This document shows positions 7,080 to 16,500 of a DNA stretch of 64,000 nucleotides, piece by piece. The notes below the pieces were generated by a model, which worked only from the letters and a program-made list of their open reading frames with translations, was not told the origin of the DNA and ran no database searches. Numbering within the stretch: position 1 is the stretch's first letter; each line of letters begins with the position of its first letter. Origin of the DNA: Ligustrum vulgare (lineage: Eukaryota > Streptophyta > Magnoliopsida > Lamiales > Oleaceae); contig OY743171.1 of the NCBI GenBank assembly GCA_963555705.1, forward strand, positions 27,026,852 to 27,090,851, read 5' to 3'. The position numbers and the translations under genes were made by a program.

Positions 7080-10000
7080 TAATTTTTCCTCCAACCTTCT
7101 TCCCACATATCATTTCTTTTATAATGCCATTTTTAACATGTTCTTGCAGTCTTATCTGGTATGAATAATGGTTTTCTTCACGTAGTTGTACTTTTTCTAA
7201 GTAGTGCATTCTCTCTGTGTTTTTATCATAGCTTATTCTACCAATGAACCATTTCAATTGTCCAAAGTATATTGGAGAGAACAGTGGAAGTCCCAAAATT
7301 ATTCCTGAAAAGGGAGTTCCAAATCCTAAGGGTTTATTATACTAAAAACAAATAGTCTCAATTTCTAATTGAAAAGAAATTGATTCACAATACTTGCGGG
7401 TTTTCAATTTCAAATTGCATCCCTTGGTCGTCATCGACCATAATTTCTACTCCATCCTTCTTCCCACATATCATTTCTTATATAATGCCCTTTTGACACG
7501 TTCTGAAAACTCTTGTGTGGTTTGAATAATGTCTTTCTTCACGTGGTTGTACTTTTATTAAGTAGTGCATTATCCTCTTGGTGTCTTAATCATAGCTTAT
7601 TCTACCAACGAACGATTTCAATTGTCTAAATTGCATTGAAAGGAACACTGAAAGCCCCAAAACTATTCTTGAAAACAGAATTCCAAATCCAAAGGGTTTC
7701 TACTCAAAAAAAGAGTCTCAATCTCTAACTTAAAAAATCTGACTCAAAAATTGCATCCCCAGGTCTTCGTCGACCATAATTTTTCCTCCAACCTTCTTCC
7801 CACATATCATTTCTTGTATAATGACTTTTAAACATGTTCTAGTAGTCTTGTTTGGAATGAATAATGTCTTTCTTCAAGTGGTTGTCCTTTTTTTAAGTAG
7901 TGCATTCTACTGGAGTTTTTGTCATCGCTTATTCTACCAATGAACTATTTCAATTCTCCAAAGTGCATTGGAAATAACGCTCAAAGGCCCACAATTATTC
8001 CTGAAAAGAGATTTCCAAATCCTAAGGGTTTCTACTCAAGAAAAGAGTCTCAGTCTGTAACGGAAAAAATTTGACTCAAAATACTTGCGGGTGCTCAATT
8101 TCCAATTGCATCCCCAGGTCTACTTGAACCATATCTTTTGCCTCCAACCTTCTTCCCACATATATATTCTTATATAATGCCCATTTAATATGTTTTTTAA
8201 AAGTCTTATCTGGTTTGAACAATGTCTTTCTTCACGTCGTAGTACGTTTTTTTAATTACTTCATTGTCCTGGTATTTTTATCATCGCTTATTCTACAAAT
8301 AAACTATTTCAATTGTCCAAAGTGCATTGGTAAGAACACTGAAAACCACATAATTATTCTGGAAAAGAGAATTCCAAATCCAAAGTGTTTCTACGAAAAA
8401 AAAAAAAAAAAAGTCTCAATCTCTAACTTAAAAAATCTGACTCAAAAATTGCATCCCCAAGTCTTCGTCGACCATAATTTTTCCTCCAACCTTCTTCCCA
8501 CATATCATTTCTTTTATAATGTCATTTTTAACATGTTCTTGCAGTCTTGTCTGGTATGAATAATGTCTTTCTTCACATACTTGTACTTTTTCTAAGTAGT
8601 GCATTCTCTCGGTATTTTTATCATAGCTTATTCTACCAATGAACCATTTCAATTGTCCAAAGTGTATTGGAGAGAACAGTGGAAGTCCCAAAATTATTCC
8701 TGAAAAGGGAGTTCCAAAGCCTAAGGGTTTATTATACTAAAAAAAAGTAGTCTCAATTTCTAATTGAAAAAAAAATTGATTCACAATACTTGCGTGTTTT
8801 CAATTTCAAATTGCATCCTTTGGTCGTCTTCGACCATAATTTTGACTACATCCATCTTCCCACATATCATTTCTTATATAATGCCCTTTTGACACGTTTT
8901 GAAAACTCGTGTATGGTTTGAATAATGTCTTTCTTCACGTGGTTGTACTTTTATTAAGTAGTGCATTATCCTCTTGGTGTCTTAATCATAGCTTATTCTA
9001 CCAACGAACGATTTCAATTGTCTAAATTGCATTTAAAGGAACAATGAAAGCCCCAAAACTATTCTTGAAAACAGAATTCCAAATCCAAAGGGTTTCTACT
9101 CAAAAAAAGAGTCTCAATCTCTAACTTAAAAAATCTGACTCAAAAATTGCATCCCCAGGTCTTCGTCGACCATAATTTTTCCTCCAACCTTCTTCCCACA
9201 TATCATTTCTTGTATAATGACTTTTAAACATGTTCTAGTAGTCTTGTTTGGAATAAATAATGTCTTTCTTCAAGTGGTTGTCCTTTTTTTAAGTAGTGCA
9301 TTCTACTGGAGTTTTTGTCATCGCTTATTCTACCAATGAACTATTTCAATTCTCCAAAGTGCATTGGAAATAACGCTCAAAGGCCCACAATTATTCCTGA
9401 AAAGAGATTTCCAAATCCTAAGGGTTTCTACTCAAGAAAAGAGTCTCAGTCTGTAACGGAAAAAATTTGACTCAAAATACTTGCGGGTGCTCAATTTCCA
9501 ATTGCATCCCCAGGTCTACTTGAACCATATCTTTTGCCTCCAACCTTCTTCCCACATATATATTCTTATATAATGCCCATTTAATATGTTTTATAAAGTC
9601 TTATCTGGTTTGAACAATGTCTTTCTTCACGTCGTAGTACGTTTTTTTAATTACTTCATTGTCTTGGTATTTTTATCATCGCCTATTCTACAAATAAACG
9701 ATTTCAATTGTCCAAAGTGCATTGGTAAGAACACTGAAAGCCCCATTATTCCTGAAAAGAGATTTCCAAATCCTTAGGGTTTCTACTCAAGAAAAGAGTC
9801 TCAGTCTGTAACGGAAAAAATTTGACTCAAAATACTTGCGGGTGCTCAATTTCCAATTGCATCCCCAGGTCTACTTGAACCATATCTTTTGCCTCCAACC
9901 TTCTTCCCACATATATATTCTTATATAATGCCCATTTAATATGTATTTTAAAAGTCTTATCTGGTTTGAACAATGTCTTTCTTCACGTCGTAGTACGTTT

Positions 10001-10758
10001 TTTTAATTACTTCATTGTCCTGGTATTTTTATCATCGCTTATTCTACAAATAAACTATTTCAATTGTCCAAAGTGCATTGGTAAGAACACTGAAAGCCCC
10101 ACAATTATTCTGGAAAAGAGAATTCCAAATCCAAAGTGTTTCTACGCAAAAAAAAAAAAAAAGTCTCAATCTCTAACTTAAAAAATCTGACTCAAAAATT
10201 GAATTCCCAAGTCTTCGTCGACCATAATTTTTCCTCCAACCTTCTTCCCACATATCATTTCTTTTATAATGTCATTTTTAACATGTTCTTGCAGTCTTGT
10301 CTGGTATGAATAATGTCTTTCTTCACGTAGTTGTACTTTTTCTAAGTAGTGCATTCTCTCGGTGTTTTTATCATACCTTATTCTTCCAATGAACCATTTC
10401 AATTGTCCAAAGTGTATTGGAGAGAACAGTGGAAGTCCCAAAATTATTCCTGAAAAGGGAGTTCCAAATCCTAAGGGTTTATTTTACTAAAAAAAAATAG
10501 TCTCAATTTCTAATTGAAAAAAAATTGATTCACAATACTTGCGGGTTTTCAATTTCAAATTGCATCCCTTGGTCGTCTTCGACCATAATTTTGACTCCAT
10601 CCTTCTTCCCACATATCATTTCTTGTATAATACCCTTTTGACACGTTTTGAAAACTCTTGTGTGGTTTGAATAATGTCTTTCTTCACGTGGTTGTACTTT
10701 TATTAAGCAGTACATTATCCTCTTGGTGTCTTAATCATAGCTTATTCTACAAACGAAC
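7041..10758. repeat. Satellite array, left block: four-monomer higher-order repeat (A-B-C-D)
   Basis: Using the shared box AATAATGTCTTTCTTCA as a ruler, copies fall near 7162 (A), 7524 (B), 7859 (C), 8217 (D), 8558 (A), 8920 (B), 9255 (C), 9612 (D), 9968 (D), 10308 (A) and 10669 (B). Spacings of about 361, 335, 358 and 341 bp give a ~1396-bp unit. One unit has a doubled D monomer. Type D carries a variable poly-A run (for example 8394-8411). Open frames here start at TTG, not ATG, and are judged non-genic. Confidence 0.9.
10754..10758 (+). other. Target-site duplication CGAAC, left copy
   Basis: CGAAC immediately precedes the LTR start of element D and is repeated immediately after its end. 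Five bases is the normal duplication size for this class of integrase. Confidence 0.9.
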
Positions 10759-10874
10759 TGATGAGAATCATGGCAGGCTTGACGGAAAGAACTACAATTC
10801 AAGCCAAAACAATAATTCAAACAGGTTCGGAGAGCTTCAAAGATCAAAAAGGTCAAGATGGATCAAAACCGTAT

Positions 10875-11033
10875 TTACGGCCGTAAGCCAGCTTGTCACG
10901 GCCGTAAGTCAGCCCCGGGTGGAAATTAAAGATTCCAAGATTTTAACAGTTACGGCCATAAGTTTATGGTCACGGCCGTAATCCTTAAGCAGAAGTACAG
11001 TTACGGCTGTAAGGAATGTTGTCACGGCCGTAA
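10875..11033 (+). promoter_or_regulatory. Palindrome array TTACGGCCGTAA in U3 of element D (6 copies in 3 pairs)
   Basis: Copies start at 10875/10896, 10950/10970 and 11001/11022, spacing 20-21 bp within pairs and 75 and 51 bp between pairs. The second member of each pair is TCACGGCCGTAA. Two sites have decayed at CpG (GGCCAT, GGCTGT). The array recurs at 12918-13076 in the 3' LTR, where those two sites are intact and another has changed. Confidence 0.65.
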
Positions 11034-11199
11034 TTCCAAGATTTGTGGATTTTTATTTCCTTAATTATAGGATTAGATTTACTTTTTTTTTTGTTATTGT
11101 TTCCAATTAAATTAGGACTCTATTTTGATATATTTTATCTATTCCCTAATTAGATTAGATTTTATTTAGTTTCCTAGTAGATTAGGATTTTTATTCGCC

Positions 11200-11207
11200 T
11201 ATATAAA
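11200..11207 (+). promoter_or_regulatory. TATA box of the element D LTR
   Basis: TATATAAA flanked by GCC and GGC, about 165 bp downstream of the palindrome array; the equivalent in the 3' LTR is at 13242-13249. A polymerase II start about 30 bases downstream is the usual expectation. Confidence 0.6.
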
Positions 11208-11553
11208 GGCGTATTCATTGTAATACAGAAAAGACTTTGATTAATGAAAATTGTGTTGAGTGGTTTTCCCTCATATATTGTTCTGAATTGAACACCTTCG
11301 AACTTATCAAATATTGTGAGATATTTGTGGCGTTCACCAATTGAACTTATCAAGGATCTGGACATTCCTTGTGGCGTTCAAACCATTACGGTTCTTGTTT
11401 CCGCATCGTAACGGGTCTCGGGTTTGATATGCCCCTGGTTCTTGCGTCGTGAGGCTTGGGTCGTAGTGTCACCGTCCGTTCCAACCTGAATTCGGAGCTT
11501 TCCCGGCGTTATTTCCGCGTGTTTGTCGTGACCCCTCTCGGGATCACATCATT

Positions 11554-11568
11554 TGGTATCAGAGCTGG
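11554..11568 (+). other. Primer-binding site of element D
   Basis: TGGTATCAGAGCTGG, identical to that of element B, begins two bases after the LTR end and matches the 3' end of plant initiator tRNA-Met over its first 12 bases. Confidence 0.85.
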
Positions 11569-11982
11569 ACTTTGGATTCAGATTTTGTTTTTCTATTCTA
11601 TCCAGTTTGATTTTTGTGTTTTTATCATAGAGTCTGCACAAAATCATCCATATCTTGTTGTTGAGTCTTTTTTCTTGAGTTTACTTTTTCTTCGTGTTCT
11701 TCTTGCCAGAAATTTTTTCCAGTTTTTAATTCATATAAAAATCCAACAAAAATTCAATCTTGTTTAATTTATTCAATTCTTGTCCAAATCATGTCCCGTT
11801 TGTTTTGTCGCGTTTGTTGTCGAATTTCGGATTTATAAAAAAAAAAAAATTTTTTTTTAATTTAATCCGAAATTTCATCCATTATTCAAAAAAAAAAAAA
11901 GTCAATGCCATAATTCAAGGACCACTTCCTTGAGTTTCTTAGCTCCTTGTTATCGAATCTTTCCATTCCATTCCATTCCACA
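11569..11982 (+). other. Untranslated leader of element D with covarying stem-loops
   Basis: No gene. Stem arms AATTTCGGATT (11823-11833) and AATCCGAAATT (11864-11874) enclose an A/T loop. A second hairpin has arms ATTCAAGGA (11913-11921) and TCCTTGAGT (11927-11935). Compared with B and C, the T/A run is shortened on both sides of the first stem and a G-C pair replaces an A-T pair in the second. Confidence 0.65.
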
Positions 11983-12315
11983 ATGTCTAAATTCAGGGAA
12001 AAACCTCAAACAGTTCCTAGAGTTAGGAGGGAGAATAGGATTAATCATAAACCTAGGGTTGGAATTGGGGATGAGCTGAAAGTATTGGAAGATCGTGCTT
12101 CAAAAATAAGGGATGGTGTCTCGGAAATGAGGGATGAAATTGATGAGGTGAGAATGATATTAAGGCAGTTAAAGGAGGAGATGATTGCAAAGGGAGCAAG
12201 GGAAAAATTGGCCAAGTTGCAACAGGACAGTGAAAGGGAGGCTGAGCCTGAATTACAAAGGGAAAGGGAGTGTGTGATTATGGTAGAGCCTCATGTTAAG
12301 AATATTGAATTTTAA
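11983..12315 (+). pseudogene. N-terminal ORF of element D (homologue of the element C ORF), ends at a premature stop
   Basis: The ATG at 11983 has the same upstream context as in C and the product begins Met-Ser-Lys-Phe-Arg-Glu. Residues ~10-30 include H-K-P-R-V-G-I-G, shared with C. Residues ~32-85 form a heptad-like charged helix (V-L-E-D-R-A-S-K-I, M-R-D-E-I-D-E-V), probably coiled coil. The S-E-R-E-A-E-x-x-L-Q stretch near residue 88 corresponds to the start of C's second ORF, here in one frame. A TAA at 12313-12315 interrupts the reading frame, which continues in phase beyond it. The likely product is a Gag-like or accessory structural protein; no enzyme motif is present. Confidence 0.5.
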
Positions 12316-12468
12316 GAGTTGAAAATTGAAGTAGTTGATCAAACTCTGAATTTTGAAGTAGAGGATAAAAGTGTGGTGGAGGTTTTTGAGCTTGAGAATT
12401 TTGAAAATGAATGTGTGGTTGGGCGTGAGAGTAAAAATATTGAGCAAAGAGTGAAAAGATTGAAATAG
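12316..12468 (+). pseudogene. Continuation of the element D ORF past a premature stop
   Basis: After the TAA the same frame continues for 50 codons to a TAG at 12466-12468. It reads as the acidic segment seen in B and C (V-V-D-Q-T-L-N-F-E-V-E-D), matching V-V-D-Q-T-P-S-L-E-V in B. A further frame change is needed before the conserved C-terminal domain at 12489. Confidence 0.45.
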
Positions 12469-12488
12469 GGAAAAAAAATAGCCTCGTT

Positions 12489-12758
12489 GTGGGAAGAGAG
12501 GAGGTGGTGATGATTCCTCATGAGTACAGGGATTCGTACCTTGTACCTTATGAAACTAATAATTCCCTCCCCATTTTTTTTGAATCCTTCTTGCAGGTTC
12601 GAAATAACCAGAAGTTTGAGCCCCACCACATATGGCCAATGAAGCTCACATTTCGATCAATCCATATAATTCAAGTAATGGGGATCTATCGGTTGGTCCT
12701 GTGGCATGAAAGCAAAGGATTTCCATTTGATCCAGGGGGTGCACTGAAACATCATTAA
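12489..12758 (+). pseudogene. C-terminal domain of the element D protein, out of frame with its N-terminal part
   Basis: The 89-codon frame begins with H-E-Y-R-D-S-Y-L-V-P-Y-E-T-N-N-S-L-P-I-F near residue 11 and ends F-P-F-D-P-G-G-A, matching the ends of the B and C proteins. The middle 35 residues are much more diverged. The two conserved blocks at the ends of the domain suggest they were the constrained parts. It is separated from the upstream ORF by a stop and a frame change, so in this copy it is dead. Confidence 0.5.
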
Positions 12759-12801
12759 CAAAGCTATGATTCAGGACGAATCATCCTAAAGAAAGTGAGA
12801 A
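12759..12801 (+). other. Short 3' end of element D with hairpin and polypurine tract
   Basis: GATTCAGGACGAATC (12768-12782) is the counterpart of the B/C hairpin, with one A-C mismatch. The polypurine tract AAAGAAAGTGAGAA (12788-12801) directly precedes the 3' LTR. The tract-plus-LTR-start block is present once only. Confidence 0.65.
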
Positions 12802-13594
12802 TGATGAGAATCATGGCAGGCTTGACGGAAAGAACTACAATTCAAGCAAAAAAATAATTCAAACAGGTTCGGAGAGCTTCAAAGATCAAAACAGGTCAAG
12901 ATGGATCAGAACCGTATTTACGGCCGTAAGCCAGCTTGTCACGGCCGTAAGTCAGCCCCGGGTGGAAATTAAAGATTCCAAGATTTTAACAGTTACGGCC
13001 GTAAGTTTATGGTCACGGCCGTAATCCTTAAGCAGAAGTACAGTTACGGCCGTAAGGAATGTTGTAACGGCCGTAATTCCAAGATTTTCGGATTTTTATT
13101 TCCTTAATTATAGGATTAGATTTACTTTGTTTTTTTTATTGTTTCCAATTAAATTAGGACTCTATTTTGATAGATTTTATCTATTCCCTAATTAGATTAG
13201 ATTTTATTTAGTTTCCTAGTAGACTAGGATTTTTATTCAACTATATAAAGGCGTCTTCATTGTAATACAGAAAAGACTTTGATTAATGAAAATTGTGTTA
13301 AGTGGTTTTCCCTCATATATTGTTCTGAATTGAACACCTTCGAACTTATCAAATATTGTGAGATATTTGTAGCGTTCACCAATCGAACTTATCAAGGATA
13401 TGGACATTCCTTGTGGCGTTCAAACCATTATGGTTCTTGTTTCGGCATCGTAACGGGTCTCGTGTTTGATATGCCCCTGGTTCTTGCGTCATGAGGCTCG
13501 GGTCGTAGTGTCACCGTCCGTTCCAACCTGAATTCGGAACTTTTCCGACGTTATTTCCGCGTGTCCGTCGTGACCCCCTCCCGGGATCACATCA
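12802..13594 (+). repeat. 3' LTR of element D (793 bp)
   Basis: It has the same length and termini as the 5' LTR, with about 30 differences by eye, mostly transitions plus length changes in one T-rich run. TATA is at 13242-13249. U5 stem-loops are at 13350-13369 and 13393-13413, with arms unchanged. Confidence 0.9.
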
Positions 13595-13599
13595 CGAAC
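13595..13599 (+). other. Target-site duplication CGAAC, right copy
   Basis: Repeats the CGAAC at 10754-10758 and rejoins the interrupted B monomer in phase. Confidence 0.9.
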
Positions 13600-16500
13600 C
13601 ATTTCAATTGTCTAAATTGCATTGAAAGGAACACTGAAAGCTCCAAAACTATTCTTGAAAATAGAATTCCAAATCCAAAGGGTTTCTACTCAAAAAAAGA
13701 GTCTCAATCTCTAACTTAAAAAATCTGACTCAAAAATTGCATCCCCAGTTCTTCGTCGACCATAATTTTTCCTCCAACCTTCTTCCCACATATCATTTCT
13801 TGTATAATGACTTTTAAACATGTTCTTGTAGTCTTGTTTGGAATGAATAATGTCTTTCTTCAAGTGGTTGTCCTTTTTTTAAGTAGTGCATTCTACTGGA
13901 GTTTTTGTCATCGCTTATTCTACCAATGAAATATTTCAATTCTCCAAAGTGCATTGGAAATAACGCTCAAAGGCCCACAATTATTCCTGAAAAGAGATTT
14001 CCAAATCCTAAGGGTTTCTACTCAAGAAAAGAGTCTCAGTCTGTAACGGAAAAAATTTGACTCAAAATACTTGCGGGTACTCAATTTCCAATTGCATCCC
14101 CAGGTCTACTTGAACCATATTTTTTGCCTCCAACCTTCTTCCCACATATATATTCTTATATAATAATGCCCATTTAATATTTTTTTTAAAAGTCTTATCT
14201 GGTTTGAACAATGTCTTTCTTCACGTCGTAGTACGTTTTTTTAATTACTTCATTGTCCTGGTATTTTTATCATCGCTTATTCTACAAATAAACGATTTCA
14301 ATTGTCCAAAGTGCATTGGTAAGAACACTGAAAGCCCCACAATTATTCTGGAAAAGAGAATTCCAAATCCAAAGTGTTTCTACGCAAAAAAAAAAAAAAA
14401 AAAGTCTCAATATCTAACTTAAAAAATCTGACTCAAAAATTGCATCCCCAAGTCTTCGTCGACCACAATTTTTCCTCCAACCTTCTTCCCACATATCGTT
14501 TCTTTTATAATGCCATTTTTAACATGTTATTGCAGTCTTGTCTGGTATGAATAATGTCTTTCTTCACGTAGTTGTACTTTTTCTAAGTAGTGCATTCTCT
14601 CGGTGTTTTTATCATACCTTACTCTTCCAATGAACCATTTCAATTGTCCAAAGTGTATTGGAGAGAACAGTGGAAGTCCCAAAATTATTCTTGAAAAGGG
14701 AGTTCCAAATCCTAAGGGTTTATTTTACTAAAAAAAAATAGTCTCAATTTCTAATTGAAAAAAAATTGATTCACAATACTTGCGGGTTTTCAATATCAAA
14801 TTGCATCCCTTGGTCGTCTTCGACCATAATTTTGACTCCATCCTTCTTCCCACATATCATTTCTTATATAATACCCTTTTGACACGTTTTGAAAAATCTT
14901 GTGTGGTTTGAATAATGTCTTTCTTCACGTGGTTGTACTTTTATTAAGCAGTGCATTATCCTCTTGGTGTCTTAATCATAGCTTATTCTGCAAACGAACG
15001 ATTTCAATTGTCTAAATTGCATTGAAAGGAACACTGAAAGCCCCAAAACTATTCTTGAAAACAGAATTCCAAATCCAAAGGGTTTCTACTCAAAAAAAGA
15101 GTCTCAATCTCTAACTTAAAAAATCTGACTCAAAAATTGCATCCCCAGGTCTTCGTCGACCATAATTTTTCCTCCAACCTTCTTCCCACATATCATTTCT
15201 TGTATAATGACTTTTAAACATGTTCTTGTAGTCTTGTTATGTATGAATAATGTCTTTCTTCAAGTGGTTGTCCTTTTTTTTAAGTAGTGCATTCTACTGG
15301 AGTTTTTGTCATCGCTTATTCTACCAATGAACTATTTCAATTCTCCAAAGTGCATTGGAAATAACGCAAAAAGGCCCACAATTATTCCTGAAAAGGGATT
15401 TCCAAATCCTAAGGGATTCTACTAAAGAAAAGAGTCTCAGTCTGTAACGGAAAAAATTTGACTCAAAATACTTGCGGGTACTCAATTTCCAAATGCATCC
15501 CCAGGTCTACTTGAACCATATTTTTTGCCTCCAACCTTCTTCCCACATATATATTCTTATATAATAATGCCCATTTAATATTTTTTTTAAAAGTCTTATC
15601 TGGTTTGAACAATGTCTTTCTTCACGTCGTAGTACGTTTTTTTAATTACTTCATTGTCTTGGTATTTTTATCATCGCTTATTCTACAAATAAACGATTTC
15701 AATTGTCCAAAGTGCATTGGTAAGAACACTGAAAGCCCCACAATTATTCTGGAAAAGAGAATTCCAAATCCAAAGTGTTTCTACAAAAAAAAAAAAGTCT
15801 CAATCTCTAACTTAAAAAATCTGACTCAAAAATTGCATCCCCAAGTCTTCGTCGACCATAATTTTTCCTCCAACCTTCTTCCCACATATCATTTCTTTTA
15901 TAATGCCATTTTTAACATGTTCTTGCAGTCTTGTCTGGTATGAATAATGTCTTTCTTCACGTAGTTGTACTTTTATTAAGCAGTGCATTATCCTCTTGGT
16001 GTCTTAATCATAGCTTATTCTGCAAACGAACGATTTCAATTGTCTAAATTGCATTGAAAGGAACACTGAAAGCCCCAAAACTATTCTTGAAAACAGAATT
16101 CCAAATCCAAAGGGTTTCTACTCAAAAAAAGAGTCTCAATCTCTAACTTAAAAAATCTGACTCAAAAATTGCATCCCCAGGTCTTCGTCGACCATAATTT
16201 TTCCTCCAACCTTCTTCCCACATATCATTTCTTGTATAATGACTTTTAAACATGTTCTTGTAGTCTTGTTATGTATGAATAATGTCTTTCTTCAAGTGGT
16301 TGTCCTTTTTTTAAGTAGTGCATTCTACTGGAGTTTTTGTCATCGCTTATTCTACCAATGAACTATTTCAATTCTCCAAAGTGCATTGGAAATAACGCCA
16401 AAAGGCCCACAATTATTCCTGAAAAGGGATTTCCAAATCCTAAGGGTTTCTACTCAAGAAAAGAGTCTCAGTCTGTAACGGAAAAAATTTGACTCAAAAT

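Larger units (their letters stand above)
10759..11551 (+). repeat. 5' LTR of element D (793 bp)
   Basis: It starts TGATGAGAATC and ends GGATCACATCA. It contains six TTACGGCCGTAA-type sites (10875-11033), a TATA box TATATAAA (11200-11207) and a U5 with two stem-loop units: arms CAAATAT (11308-11314) and ATATTTG (11321-11327), then CAAGGA (11351-11356) and TCCTTG (11366-11371). U5 is clearly related to that of B and C, while U3 is largely different outside the palindromes. Confidence 0.9.
10759..13594 (+). mobile_element. Element D: non-autonomous Ty3/gypsy-type element inserted in the satellite (2836 bp)
   Basis: Two 793-bp LTRs flank a 1250-bp internal region, and 5-bp direct repeats flank the whole. 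Removing the element and one CGAAC restores the satellite spacing: marker box B at 10669 to C at 13845 becomes 335 bp, the normal value. By eye the LTRs differ at about 30 positions (~4%), so the insertion is not recent. The internal region has a primer-binding site, a structured leader, a decayed ORF related to those of B and C, and a polypurine tract. There is no pol. Confidence 0.9.

Noticed and set aside
12253..12629. Minus-strand frames opposite the element D ORF
   Set aside because: They are the antisense of the glutamate-rich coding sequence, which gives long Phe/Leu/Ser-rich frames on the other strand.
11174..13494. Frames at 11174-11365 (minus) and 13279-13494 (plus) in element D
   Set aside because: Both lie in the U5 halves of its LTRs and overlap the conserved stem-loops.
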